Shown: positions 1 through 6,088, numbered from the stretch's first letter. The stretch is 6,868 nt of DNA from CAZQLE01 sp964593905 (GCA_964593905.1 CAZQLE010000200.1:1-6868); one strand, 5' to 3'. The notes: generated by a model from the letters alone, not told the origin. Numbers and translations: made by a program.

Positions 1-1
1 C

Positions 2-139
2 ACCCGCCACTTTTATGAAGCCTGGCTGCCCACCGCCCGCCGCTGGCAGATGGTGGATGCCCCCATTCTGGAGCTTTACCCCACGGCTTACCCGATTAAC
101 CCGACCATCCTGGTCTATTTCCCCATCCAACCCCGCTAG
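2..139 (+). CDS. 3' end of a GyrI-like / AraC effector-binding domain protein (partial)
   Basis: Only the last 45 codons are inside the window; the frame is open from base 2 to a TAG at 137-139. The peptide contains HFYEAWLPTARRW, then APILELYPTAYP, and ends LVYFPIQPR. This is the usual C-terminal pattern of the GyrI-like small-molecule-binding fold (also called the AraC effector-binding or Rob C-terminal domain): a helix with 'WLP', a strand with 'ELY', then a last strand ending in a 'P-I' pair. Such domains bind small hydrophobic or cationic ligands and occur alone or behind MerR or AraC DNA-binding domains. The N-terminus lies outside the window, so whether this one binds DNA cannot be seen. 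The stop is 21 bases before the next start, on the same strand, which suggests co-transcription. The family call is from motif resemblance in a short fragment. Confidence 0.6.
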   Translation, partial: TRHFYEAWLPTARRWQMVDAPILELYPTAYPINPTILVYFPIQPR

Positions 140-148
140 GCCCCCTTC

Positions 149-154
149 GGAGAG
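149..154 (+). promoter_or_regulatory. Ribosome binding site of the BtrH-N-like gene
   Basis: GGAGAG lies six bases before the ATG at 161 and just after the TAG of the preceding frame (137-139). It fixes the start of the 373-residue protein and shows that the gene is translated independently within the presumed two-gene transcript. Confidence 0.6.
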
Positions 155-160
155 AGACAA

Positions 161-1282
161 ATGGCGCTTTCTTCCACCCCGCAACGATTGATCTTACCCA
201 ACGTTCCCCGCGTTCATTTCTATGAAGGCGAAACCGCCTGCCCTGAAGACATCCCTTTTGCTGCCTGTCTGCGTTCTGCGCTGACCTTTCTGGGCGAGCG
301 GCCCGACTGTCAGCACAGCAGCTGTGGGCGCACCTGGGGTGTGGCGTGCAGCTATGCCTATTTTCTGGTGGCCTCAGGCGCGGCGTTTGCCCTCACCTGG
401 CGCGACGGCCTGTCTTTTGATAATGCCCTGCTACACAACTTCTCGCCCGACCCCGCGCTGCCCTACCGGCTGGCGATCGAGGCCGCCGGTTACACCTGCC
501 GGCAGATCGAAAAATCAGGCGCCGCCGATGACCGCGCCTATCTGCGCACCGAAATTGTAACCAGCCTGCAGCGCGCCCACCCGGTGATCGGGTTTGGGGT
601 GGTCGGCCCGCCCGAAGCCTGTCTGATCACCGGCTTTGACGAGCAGGGAGAGGTGTTAACCGGTTGGAGTTTCTTTCAACAAATGCCCGAATTTTCGGCC
701 GGGTTGAGCTTTGAGCCCAACGGCTACTTTCGCCAGCGAAACTGGTATGAAAACACCGCCGGCCTGCTGTTGATCGAAGAAAAAACCGCCCGCCCGCCGG
801 TTGGCCAGGTGTTGCGCCGTGCGCTGCAGCGCACCGCCGATATTGTCGGGCTGCCAAAGGTGGGCCAGTTTCACAACGGTCTGGCCGCCTACAGCGCCTG
901 GGCCGCCAGCCTGCTGGATGACGCCGCCTTCCGCGACGCTGATGAAGCCCTGCTCCACCTGCGCAGCCAGGTGCACGGCACAGCCGTAGCGCAGGTGGTC
1001 GAAGCGCGCTGGTACGCGGCGCGCTGTCTGGCCGAAACGCTCGAACACCTGCCCTATGCCGCCAGCGAAGACCTGCTCAGCGCCGCCGCGCTTTATACCG
1101 GCGAACATCACCTGATGTGGGAGATCTGGGAACTGACCGGCGGGCAGGGCAACCCGCGCGCCCACCTGCGCCTGGCCGAACCCGGTGTGCGCAGCAAGAT
1201 TGCCCTGCGCATTCAAGATGCGCGGCAAAAAGACGCCCGCGCGCTCGAACATCTGCAGCGCGCCGTGCGGCTGTGCGGGTAA
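161..1282 (+). CDS. BtrH-N / C39-like papain-fold domain protein with a helical C-terminal half
   Basis: A 373-residue soluble protein with no signal peptide or membrane helix. The ATG at 161 is preceded by GGAGAG at 149-154 with six bases of spacing, a good ribosome site. Residues 1-208 look like the family of papain-fold proteins related to the butirosin BtrH N-terminal domain and peptidase C39. Landmarks are a 'CLRSALTFLGE' helix (C36), 'AYFLVASGAAFALTW' (66-80), 'PVIGFGVVGPPEACLITGFD' (141-160), 'GEVLTGWSFFQ' (163-173) and 'GYFRQRNWYENTAGLLLIEE' (188-207). In C39 peptidases the second landmark carries the catalytic His before the 'VTGYD' strand; here that stretch reads GPPEACLITGFD, with no His. 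Peptidase activity is therefore unlikely and binding or acyl-transfer-like roles remain open. Residues 215-373 are helical and Ala/Leu/Arg-rich, and I recognise no family. The neighbouring GyrI-like protein suggests a ligand-sensing role, which is inference. Confidence 0.65.
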   Translation: MALSSTPQRLILPNVPRVHFYEGETACPEDIPFAACLRSALTFLGERPDCQHSSCGRTWGVACSYAYFLVASGAAFALTWRDGLSFDNALLHNFSPDPALPYRLAIEAAGYTCRQIEKSGAADDRAYLRTEIVTSLQRAHPVIGFGVVGPPEACLITGFDEQGEVLTGWSFFQQMPEFSAGLSFEPNGYFRQRNWYENTAGLLLIEEKTARPPVGQVLRRALQRTADIVGLPKVGQFHNGLAAYSAWAASLLDDAAFRDADEALLHLRSQVHGTAVAQVVEARWYAARCLAETLEHLPYAASEDLLSAAALYTGEHHLMWEIWELTGGQGNPRAHLRLAEPGVRSKIALRIQDARQKDARALEHLQRAVRLCG

Positions 1283-1316
1283 GCGCCGCTCGCGGCAGCG
1301 GGCCAGCACAAAAGAA

Positions 1317-1350
1317 ACAAACAAGCTCCCCGCGCGGGGAGCTTGTTTGT
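1317..1350. terminator. Bidirectional intrinsic terminator (perfect 34-bp palindrome)
   Basis: Bases 1317-1350 are a perfect inverted repeat centred between 1333 and 1334; the core is CTCCCCGCGCGGGGAG, flanked by ACAAACAAG and CTTGTTTGT arms. It sits between two convergent genes, 34 bases after the + strand stop at 1282 and 25 bases after the - strand stop at 1376. Read on the - strand, the hairpin is followed by TTCTTTTG (1309-1316), a better U-tract than the + side, where the T-rich run is inside the stem. It probably ends both transcripts, with the - strand direction the stronger. Confidence 0.85.
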
Positions 1351-1375
1351 CGCAGAGATCGCGGGGCAGCCGGCG

Positions 1376-1792
1376 CTAGGCCTTTTTGCCCGCGATGTTC
1401 ACCATCCAATTAATGCCAAACTTATCGGTAAACATACCAAAGGTATCTCCCCAGGGGGCTGTTTCAAGCGGCTCACCAATCGTGCCGCCGGCCGAAAGCT
1501 TCTGGTAATAAGCTCTTAATTCGGCCTCGTTATCGCCGCTGAGTGAAATGCTAAAGTTCGTGCCGGGACGAAATTCCATGCCGTTGGGGGTATCGGCCGC
1601 CATAAACGTGATGCCGTTCTCGGCTTCCAACATGGCATGCATGATCTTATTATCTTCGCCGGGGTCTTGAGAGGCCTGAAACTCTTTGAACGTGTTCATC
1701 GTCAGTTTGCCGCCAAAGACAGTCTTGTAAAACTCCATCGCCTCGCGGGCATTGTCCTTAAAAGAAAGGTATGGGTTAAGTCTGGTTTGCAT
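1376..1792 (-). CDS. PhnB-like VOC family (glyoxalase-fold) protein
   Basis: A 138-residue cytosolic protein of the vicinal-oxygen-chelate superfamily, PhnB/YjdN subgroup (often misnamed 3-demethylubiquinone methyltransferase-like). Visible signs are the N-terminal 'LNPYLSFKDNAREAMEFYKTVFGG' pattern (5-28), 'KIMHAMLEAENGITFMAAD' (49-67), 'GTNFSISLSGDNEAELRAYY' (77-96), 'WGDTFGMFTDKFGINWMV' (114-131), and the usual length of about 140 residues. Members of this subgroup form dimers of paired beta-alpha-beta-beta-beta units; the substrate is mostly unknown, and the full metal-binding set of true glyoxalase I is not evident here, though H52 lies at a usual ligand position. The ATG at 1790-1792 follows AGGAGG (1797-1802, complement) by four bases. 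The gene has its own AT-rich promoter region and the palindromic terminator downstream, so it is probably monocistronic. Confidence 0.9.
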   Translation of the reverse strand: MQTRLNPYLSFKDNAREAMEFYKTVFGGKLTMNTFKEFQASQDPGEDNKIMHAMLEAENGITFMAADTPNGMEFRPGTNFSISLSGDNEAELRAYYQKLSAGGTIGEPLETAPWGDTFGMFTDKFGINWMVNIAGKKA

Positions 1793-1813
1793 CGTTCCTC
1801 CTGGTTTCTGACT

Positions 1814-1843
1814 TGTATAATAAAACTTATTTTCTATTATACA
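1814..1843 (-). promoter_or_regulatory. Candidate promoter and operator of the VOC gene: 9-bp inverted repeat containing TATAAT
   Basis: The - strand carries a perfect -10 hexamer TATAAT at 1836-1841, in an AT-rich stretch upstream of the VOC start at 1792. The same hexamer occurs on the + strand at 1816-1821, because both are part of an inverted repeat TGTATAATA (1814-1822) / TATTATACA (1835-1843) with a 12-base spacer. No good -35 box is seen at 17 bases. The symmetry over a -10 box, downstream of which transcription would begin, is what a repressor operator looks like, but AT-rich symmetry could be chance. Confidence 0.45.
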
Positions 1844-1899
1844 TCAATTTGATCAAAATAGTGTTTTTTCTAAACCAGTGCAACACAGACAAAAATGCG

Positions 1900-1935
1900 T
1901 GTCATTCTGAGCCGGCGCACCGTGCGAAGAATCTC
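1900..1935 (-). repeat. Dispersed intergenic repeat, copy 1 (GAGATTCT...AGAATGACA type)
   Basis: Read on the - strand, this stretch begins GAGATTCT (1928-1935) and ends AGAATGACA (1900-1908). ATTCT and AGAAT pair as the outer stem. Inside is a small hairpin CGCA-CGG-TGCG (- strand; 1916-1926). It lies 33 bases past the stop of the membrane-protein gene. Elements of this shape, with GTCATTCTGAG and GAAGAATCTC ends, are familiar as scattered intergenic repeats in several environmental bacterial phyla. A related copy lies at 6127-6181. A run of five T follows on the - strand about ten bases beyond (1891-1895), so it may double as a weak terminator. Confidence 0.6.
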
Positions 1936-1968
1936 TAGCAAGGGCCTTTGTTGCAAACTTTAGCCGCT

Positions 1969-2796
1969 TCAACCCGCGGTCTGCGGCCCGTTTTCAGCGG
2001 CAGACCGCTCGGGCGGCAGCTCTTGCAGCCCCAGCACATCCAGAATCATCTTGCGCAGCTTCTCATCTTCAGTCGAGGCCATCTTGCGGTTCTTCTTCTG
2101 CAGACGGATCTTTTCCAACTCGGTGAACAGCGCACGGGTGACCGGCACCGGAATGCCGCGCTGGGCTTTGTTATATTTCAGCTCCTGATACCCGGCTTCC
2201 TGGCGCGGGTCAATGGCATACACCATTTTAAAATACGAATTCCAGATCAGACATTCGGTATATTTGTCGCGGGTAATTTTGCCCTTGGCGTACAGATCGG
2301 TGGCAATATCATAAGGGATCAGCGTTTCGGTCAGGTCAAACAACTCACGCAGCACCTCGGCATAGCGCACCGAAAGATTATTCAAAATCTCTTGCGTGCG
2401 TGCGTTCTCGCGCTTCGATTCAAGCGCCTGCTGATTGACTTCGCTGATTTGTTTATCGGTATCGATCAACTTCTGTTCTGCCCGGCGCAGCGTGTTAACC
2501 AGATACCCCGCTATGCCGCCAAAACCGCCAATGATCGCCAGAATCGCCCATTTAAAGATATCAATCGCGTTATTGGCGGCGCGAATGGTAATTTCAGAAA
2601 GCCGCTCCACCGAACCCACCCCGGCCGAGCCTGCTGCACTGGCGTTGGGCGAAGGCACCGAAAAATTATTGGGGAACAAATTGGAAAGATCCGGCTTGAG
2701 AAAAAATATCAGCCCATATAAAAGCAGCGCCGCAAAAAACGAGACTGCCAGCACCCGCAGGATGTAATAACCCAGTTTGCGCAGTTTTGTCTGCAT
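1969..2796 (-). CDS. Two-helix membrane protein with cytosolic coiled coil, unknown family; third gene of the kinase operon
   Basis: I do not recognise a family for these 275 residues. Visible are a basic N-terminus (KLRK), a membrane helix at about 9-32, a short polar Ser/Ala/Gly/Asn-rich loop (about 35-78), a second helix at about 80-101 with 'AIIGGFGGIAGYLV', then 'RRAEQKL', which starts a charged heptad-like coiled coil (about 104-152). A mixed C-terminal region (153-275) contains 'PYDIATDLYAKGKITRDKYTECLIWNSYFKMVYAIDPRQEAGYQELKYNKAQRG'-like charged sequence (read in parts: 161-181, 182-200, 201-214), ending in a charged, Pro-rich tail. By the positive-inside rule both ends are cytosolic. 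The ATG at 2794-2796 is 10 bases after the response-regulator stop, with the ribosome site AAGGGGGGG overlapping that stop, so the genes are certainly co-transcribed. It may be the membrane-side partner or output of the phosphorelay; this is inference from position only. Confidence 0.8.
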   Translation of the reverse strand: MQTKLRKLGYYILRVLAVSFFAALLLYGLIFFLKPDLSNLFPNNFSVPSPNASAAGSAGVGSVERLSEITIRAANNAIDIFKWAILAIIGGFGGIAGYLVNTLRRAEQKLIDTDKQISEVNQQALESKRENARTQEILNNLSVRYAEVLRELFDLTETLIPYDIATDLYAKGKITRDKYTECLIWNSYFKMVYAIDPRQEAGYQELKYNKAQRGIPVPVTRALFTELEKIRLQKKNRKMASTEDEKLRKMILDVLGLQELPPERSAAENGPQTAG

Positions 2797-2806
2797 AAGC
2801 CCCCCC

Positions 2807-3223
2807 TTACTGACCCAAAATTTTCTGAATCTCTTCTTTGACCACCTCGGGGGTTATCCCGATTTTTGACAGGACGCGGACCTTCGCAGCGCCAATGCCC
2901 AGATCGCCCTGGGCCACAATGCTCAAGATCATCACCGGGCAGGTGACCTTTAATTCGTGCACGAGATACTTCACAATTCCCACGCCGATATAGCTCTCTT
3001 TTGTCCAGGCTTTAACCGTTTCAGGAATATCGGCATCTTCGGTGTATAACGCCAGGATCATATCGACGACGATCAGATCATACACCTGCCAGTTTTTAAG
3101 CCGGTTATAGCCATCCAACGCCGAAAGCGCCCGTTCCACCTGATAGCCCTGTTTTTCGAGGGGTAAAAAAAGACCTCCCAGGGCATAAGCATCATCTTCA
3201 ATCCATAAGATCCGTTTAGTCAT
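2807..3223 (-). CDS. Single-domain response regulator (CheY-like receiver)
   Basis: A 138-residue receiver domain with nothing behind it, so it acts by protein contact or passes phosphate on. Seen with numbering from the chosen start: acidic pocket E9-D10-D11 in 'ILWIEDD', phospho-acceptor D54 in 'YDLIVVDMIL', switch residue S101 in 'CPVMILSIV', conserved lysine K120 in 'VLSKIGI' (usually followed by Pro, here Ile). The stretch between D54 and S101 is about 18 residues longer than in CheY, with an acidic 'YTEDADIPETVKAW' insert in the beta3-alpha3 loop next to the active site. An ATG at 3248-3250 would add nine residues, MNPTRRRLA, deep in the kinase gene; I prefer 3223, because a perfect AAGGAGG (3230-3236) precedes it by six bases. 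It overlaps the kinase stop by eight bases (ATGACTAA), which implies translational coupling. Confidence 0.92.
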   Translation of the reverse strand: MTKRILWIEDDAYALGGLFLPLEKQGYQVERALSALDGYNRLKNWQVYDLIVVDMILALYTEDADIPETVKAWTKESYIGVGIVKYLVHELKVTCPVMILSIVAQGDLGIGAAKVRVLSKIGITPEVVKEEIQKILGQ

Positions 3224-5876
3224 TGCCAACCTCCTTCTTGTGGGGTTCAACCGGCTGCAACAGCGGCAGTGTCACTTTGAACGTGGTTAAAAATGCACGG
3301 TTCGAGGCCGAGGTCACCGGGCTGCTGGTGACATGAACTTCACCATGGTGCAGTTTTTCTACAATTTCTGCCACATAACTTAACCCCAGCCCGGCCCCGG
3401 TGCGGCGCAAAATGGAGGCATTCATCCCGCGGTAAAAGGGTTGAAAAATCAGCCCTTTTTCGATCTCTTCGGGGGTAATGCCCACGCCATAATTTTGGAT
3501 GCTGACCGCATAGCGGGTCTGCTCTTCGTCGGCATACTCGCCCTCAATCTTGATATAGCGGGGTTTTTCCCGCTCGGGCGGGGTGCGAAACGAGTATTTC
3601 ACCGCGTTCTGAACCAGATTCTTAAACGCCATCGTCAGCCCCGGCAGGTTCATCTCAATATCGGGAAAGGGCAGCCCGTCTAGCGCAACAAAAGGTTTAA
3701 TCTCGATCCCTTTCTGGTTGGCTTCATCGCGGAACATCTCGATGGCCTCTTTCACCGGGCGGTAGATTTTATGCAGTGAAAATATATTGGCCTGAGGCCC
3801 TGTGGAAAGAACGCGCAGGGTCGTTTGCGCCAGCAGGGCCAGGTTTTCGACCTGGATGTTCATATGCTCGTTCAAATGGATCAGGTCGTCATGGTCCAGG
3901 CTTTCAGAAAGAACGTTCTTAATATCAGCCTGCAACCCGATCAGCGGGGTGTGAATCTCGTGCGCCAGTGACAGATTCAGCCGGTTGCGGTCTTCTTGCA
4001 GCAGCAAATTGTGAATCAGGTGTGAAAGGGTGCCGGCGATGGCCTCCACAAATTTGATTTCGCTGGAAAGAAACGGCAGCCGCCGCACCGGCCGGGTGAG
4101 GGTGATGACCCCGTGCAGGTTGGTCTCTTCATGATGAATGGGCACCGCCAGAAACGAGAAAGACGGTTTTGAATGGATCGCCTCGTAAGACTGGCGGTAG
4201 AGCGTGGGCAGACCGGTCTGTTCATCAATGACCTGCAAGGCAACCAGGTGCTTAAAATGCTCCTTAACCGACCCGCTGCATTTTTCGCCCCCCCAAACCT
4301 GAACCAGCCCCACGGTGCGCCCTGCCTGGTCGCGCAGGTCTTCCATCAGATCGTTGGGGTGTTTTTCGGCAATACGCGCCTTGCGGCGCGCTATTTTCTG
4401 CGCACTGGCGGTCCCCGAACCGTAATGAGAGAAAACCACGGTGGCTTCGGCCAGCGCGCAGAAACCGGTCTTGCCCTCTCCCATCTGATAACTCAACGCC
4501 GCCTGGCCGCGATTGCTCGATTTTAATTGCAGCGGGGGCTGGCCGTCTTTGCGCATATACTGGTAGATGAAACAATCGGCATTGGGGACAATTTCGGGCA
4601 GGTGCTTTTCCACCAGATCAAAGATGCCCTGCAAATCACCCAGTTGAGACAGACGCAACAAAAAGCTGCTCTTTTTTCGGGTGCGCTCATTTTGATACGC
4701 CAGCGCCAGAATTCCGGCAAACACTTTTAAACGCTCTACATCCACCCGGCCAAACCGGCTGATGTTGATCAGTTTCTTGCGCAAATAATGAGCACACAAC
4801 ACTCCCACCGCTTCAACACCGCCCACCGTAATGGGCACCGCCATAATTGGGATGGGATGCCCCGCGGCGCGAATGCGGGTAAACTGCACCAGATTGAGAA
4901 CCCGGTCTTCATCGTCAATAATCTCGTCATCTGAATAATGGCGCAGCAGATCATCGGTCAGCCAGGTGCTCTGCTCCATTTTTTTCAGATCCTCGATCCG
5001 CAAGGATTTTTCAGTCTGAAACACCCAGCCCACCACCCCCTGCCCGCGTTCAAACCCGGCAAAATTGGTTTCAACAATTTTCTGCCCATCGTGATAACGC
5101 AAGACCAGGCGGTTTGAATCGGGGTCCCACAGATAAATTTCAATGCTGGGGCATTCGAGCAGCTTATTTAAGTTGCGCGAAACCGCCATGCAAACCTCAT
5201 CAAAGTCATCCTTTGCGCCCAGCTCGGCCAGGTTGAGAATGATCTTGCCCTGTTCTTTCACCACCTGCGTTTTTTCGATCACCCCGGCAATGACCTGGGC
5301 CGTAATTTCGCCGATCTTGCGGGCTTTGGGGTCAAAACTGTTGGCGTCTTCTGGCTGATGAAACTTAAGCACACCAATGGTGCGCGCCTTGGTCTTCAAC
5401 GGAAAATACAAAATCGGGCGGGGCAGCACCAGGTCTTCATCCACCTCCAGCGCATTATAGCGGCGGGAGGGAATCAACTGTGGATCGATGCGCTGCAATT
5501 CTTCAGGCGACCAGGCATTTTGAAAACTGAGCACTTCCCCCTTCTGATACACCCAGCCGGTCAGGTCTTCGCCGGCCAGATAATAGCCGCGGCCGATCAG
5601 GCTCTTTTTGGGCTCATAGCTGGTTTGCGCCAACACAATGATATCTTCCTGCTGCGGGTTAACCCGGCGGGTGGTGCTGTCATCATCTTCAATTTCACCA
5701 TTAAACTGGCGCACAAACTCGGGTCTGAGATAGATGGAGCAGCGATTGAAATATAACAGCCGCCTGGCCTCGCTGACAATATAATCCAACATCTCATCCA
5801 GGTCATCCATGCCCGTCAGCGACGAGAAAAAATTCAGAATCTCGGTTTCAAAGGCGCTTTTCCAATCGCGGCCCAT
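3216..5876 (-). CDS. Soluble sensor histidine kinase with three GAF-like domains
   Basis: An 886-residue kinase without signal peptide or membrane helix, so it senses a cytosolic signal. Domains in order: GAF-1 about 24-203 ('RCSIYLRPEF', 'DLTGWVYQKGEVLSFQNAW', 'RPILYFPLKTKARTIGVLKF'); GAF-2 about 223-397 ('SIEIYLWDPDSNRLVLRY', 'GQGVVGWVFQTEKSLRIEDL', 'MAVPITVGGVEAVGVL'); a divergent GAF-3 about 410-625 ('DCFIYQYMRKDG', 'SFLAVPIHHEETNLHGVITL'); HisKA about 630-690 with phospho-acceptor H639 in 'SLAHEIHTPLIGL'; HATPase about 700-872 with N box 'FKNLVQNAVKYS' (N753, N757), F box 'FQPFYRG' (811-817) and G2 box 'TGAGLGLSYVAEIV' (826-839). The G1 box reads NYGVGI (795-800), with Asn for the usual Asp. 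No clear bilin-type Cys or heme motif is seen. The ATG at 5874-5876 follows AGGAGG (5881-5886) by four bases. It is the first gene of the operon; the receiver overlaps its stop. Confidence 0.95.
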   Translation of the reverse strand: MGRDWKSAFETEILNFFSSLTGMDDLDEMLDYIVSEARRLLYFNRCSIYLRPEFVRQFNGEIEDDDSTTRRVNPQQEDIIVLAQTSYEPKKSLIGRGYYLAGEDLTGWVYQKGEVLSFQNAWSPEELQRIDPQLIPSRRYNALEVDEDLVLPRPILYFPLKTKARTIGVLKFHQPEDANSFDPKARKIGEITAQVIAGVIEKTQVVKEQGKIILNLAELGAKDDFDEVCMAVSRNLNKLLECPSIEIYLWDPDSNRLVLRYHDGQKIVETNFAGFERGQGVVGWVFQTEKSLRIEDLKKMEQSTWLTDDLLRHYSDDEIIDDEDRVLNLVQFTRIRAAGHPIPIMAVPITVGGVEAVGVLCAHYLRKKLINISRFGRVDVERLKVFAGILALAYQNERTRKKSSFLLRLSQLGDLQGIFDLVEKHLPEIVPNADCFIYQYMRKDGQPPLQLKSSNRGQAALSYQMGEGKTGFCALAEATVVFSHYGSGTASAQKIARRKARIAEKHPNDLMEDLRDQAGRTVGLVQVWGGEKCSGSVKEHFKHLVALQVIDEQTGLPTLYRQSYEAIHSKPSFSFLAVPIHHEETNLHGVITLTRPVRRLPFLSSEIKFVEAIAGTLSHLIHNLLLQEDRNRLNLSLAHEIHTPLIGLQADIKNVLSESLDHDDLIHLNEHMNIQVENLALLAQTTLRVLSTGPQANIFSLHKIYRPVKEAIEMFRDEANQKGIEIKPFVALDGLPFPDIEMNLPGLTMAFKNLVQNAVKYSFRTPPEREKPRYIKIEGEYADEEQTRYAVSIQNYGVGITPEEIEKGLIFQPFYRGMNASILRRTGAGLGLSYVAEIVEKLHHGEVHVTSSPVTSASNRAFLTTFKVTLPLLQPVEPHKKEVGND
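3230..3236 (-). promoter_or_regulatory. Ribosome binding site that decides the response-regulator start
   Basis: AAGGAGG on the - strand, six bases before the ATG at 3221-3223, lies within the last codons of the kinase gene. It is a full match to the anti-Shine-Dalgarno sequence and selects this start over the upstream in-frame ATG at 3248-3250, which has no comparable site. Confidence 0.8.
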
Positions 5877-5944
5877 CTCCCCTCCTGTTCATATCTTGCA
5901 GGGCAGTTGCACTGCGTTTCAGCCCGCTGGTATTTGGCCGAACG

Positions 5945-5959
5945 CGGGTTAACAACCCG
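5945..5959. repeat. 15-bp inverted repeat upstream of the kinase operon
   Basis: CGGGTT (5945-5950), AAC, AACCCG (5954-5959): a six-base perfect stem with a three-base centre, about 70 bases before the kinase start. It could be an operator or an RNA hairpin in the leader. No T-run follows on either strand, so it is not a terminator. Confidence 0.4.
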
Positions 5960-6000
5960 ATAAAACCAGCAATCAGAACACAGATGGTATCAATAAAAAT

Positions 6001-6072
6001 TTATTTAAACGGATGGTTGGGAATAAAAGTGAACAGAGCGTTTTGCCGGGGCTGCCCCCGGTGGTGCTTCAT
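6001..6072 (-). other. Possible 23-codon leaderless small ORF in the kinase-operon leader
   Basis: An ATG at 6070-6072 opens 23 codons (MKHHRGQPRQ...NHPFK) ending in TAA at 6001-6003. It has no Shine-Dalgarno site, but its A lies where transcription from the TATACT box at 6080-6085 would start, within a base or two. The peptide is short, basic and not hydrophobic and matches nothing I know. The frame is also part of a longer ORF antisense to the chromate-transporter gene, which favours chance. Listed as a low-confidence leader peptide. Confidence 0.2.
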
Positions 6073-6079
6073 AAAAAAT

Positions 6080-6088
6080 AGTATAGCA
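6080..6088 (-). promoter_or_regulatory. Candidate extended -10 promoter for the kinase operon
   Basis: On the - strand the sequence reads TGC-TATACT (6080-6088): an extended -10 'TG-n' followed by a near-consensus -10 hexamer. No -35 match is seen at 17 bases, which extended -10 promoters do not need. It faces the kinase operon, leaving a leader of about 195 bases before the ATG at 5876. It is the best promoter match I see in 5877-6208. Confidence 0.5.

Noticed and set aside
161..780. BtrH-N-like protein as an active C39 peptidase
   Set aside because: The expected His before the 'ITGFD' strand is absent (PEACLITG), and there is no Gly-Gly-leader substrate or ABC transporter nearby.
656..1324. 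222-codon - strand open frame opposite the BtrH-N-like gene
   Set aside because: Antisense shadow favoured by high GC; it runs into the palindromic terminator and has no recognisable domain, while the + strand frame shows family motifs and a ribosome site.
1948..2721. 257-codon + strand open frame opposite the two-helix membrane protein
   Set aside because: It lies antisense to a gene with a good ribosome site, clear membrane helices and operon placement. Its composition looks like a reverse-strand shadow and no motif is recognisable.
3224..3250. Longer response-regulator start at 3248-3250
   Set aside because: The nine extra residues (MNPTRRRLA) are not part of a receiver fold, and the perfect AAGGAGG at 3230-3236 serves the ATG at 3221-3223.
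6045..6062. GC hairpin CCGGGG-CTGC-CCCCGG as a terminator
   Set aside because: No T-run follows on either strand: AAAA follows on the - strand and TGGTGCTTC on the + strand.
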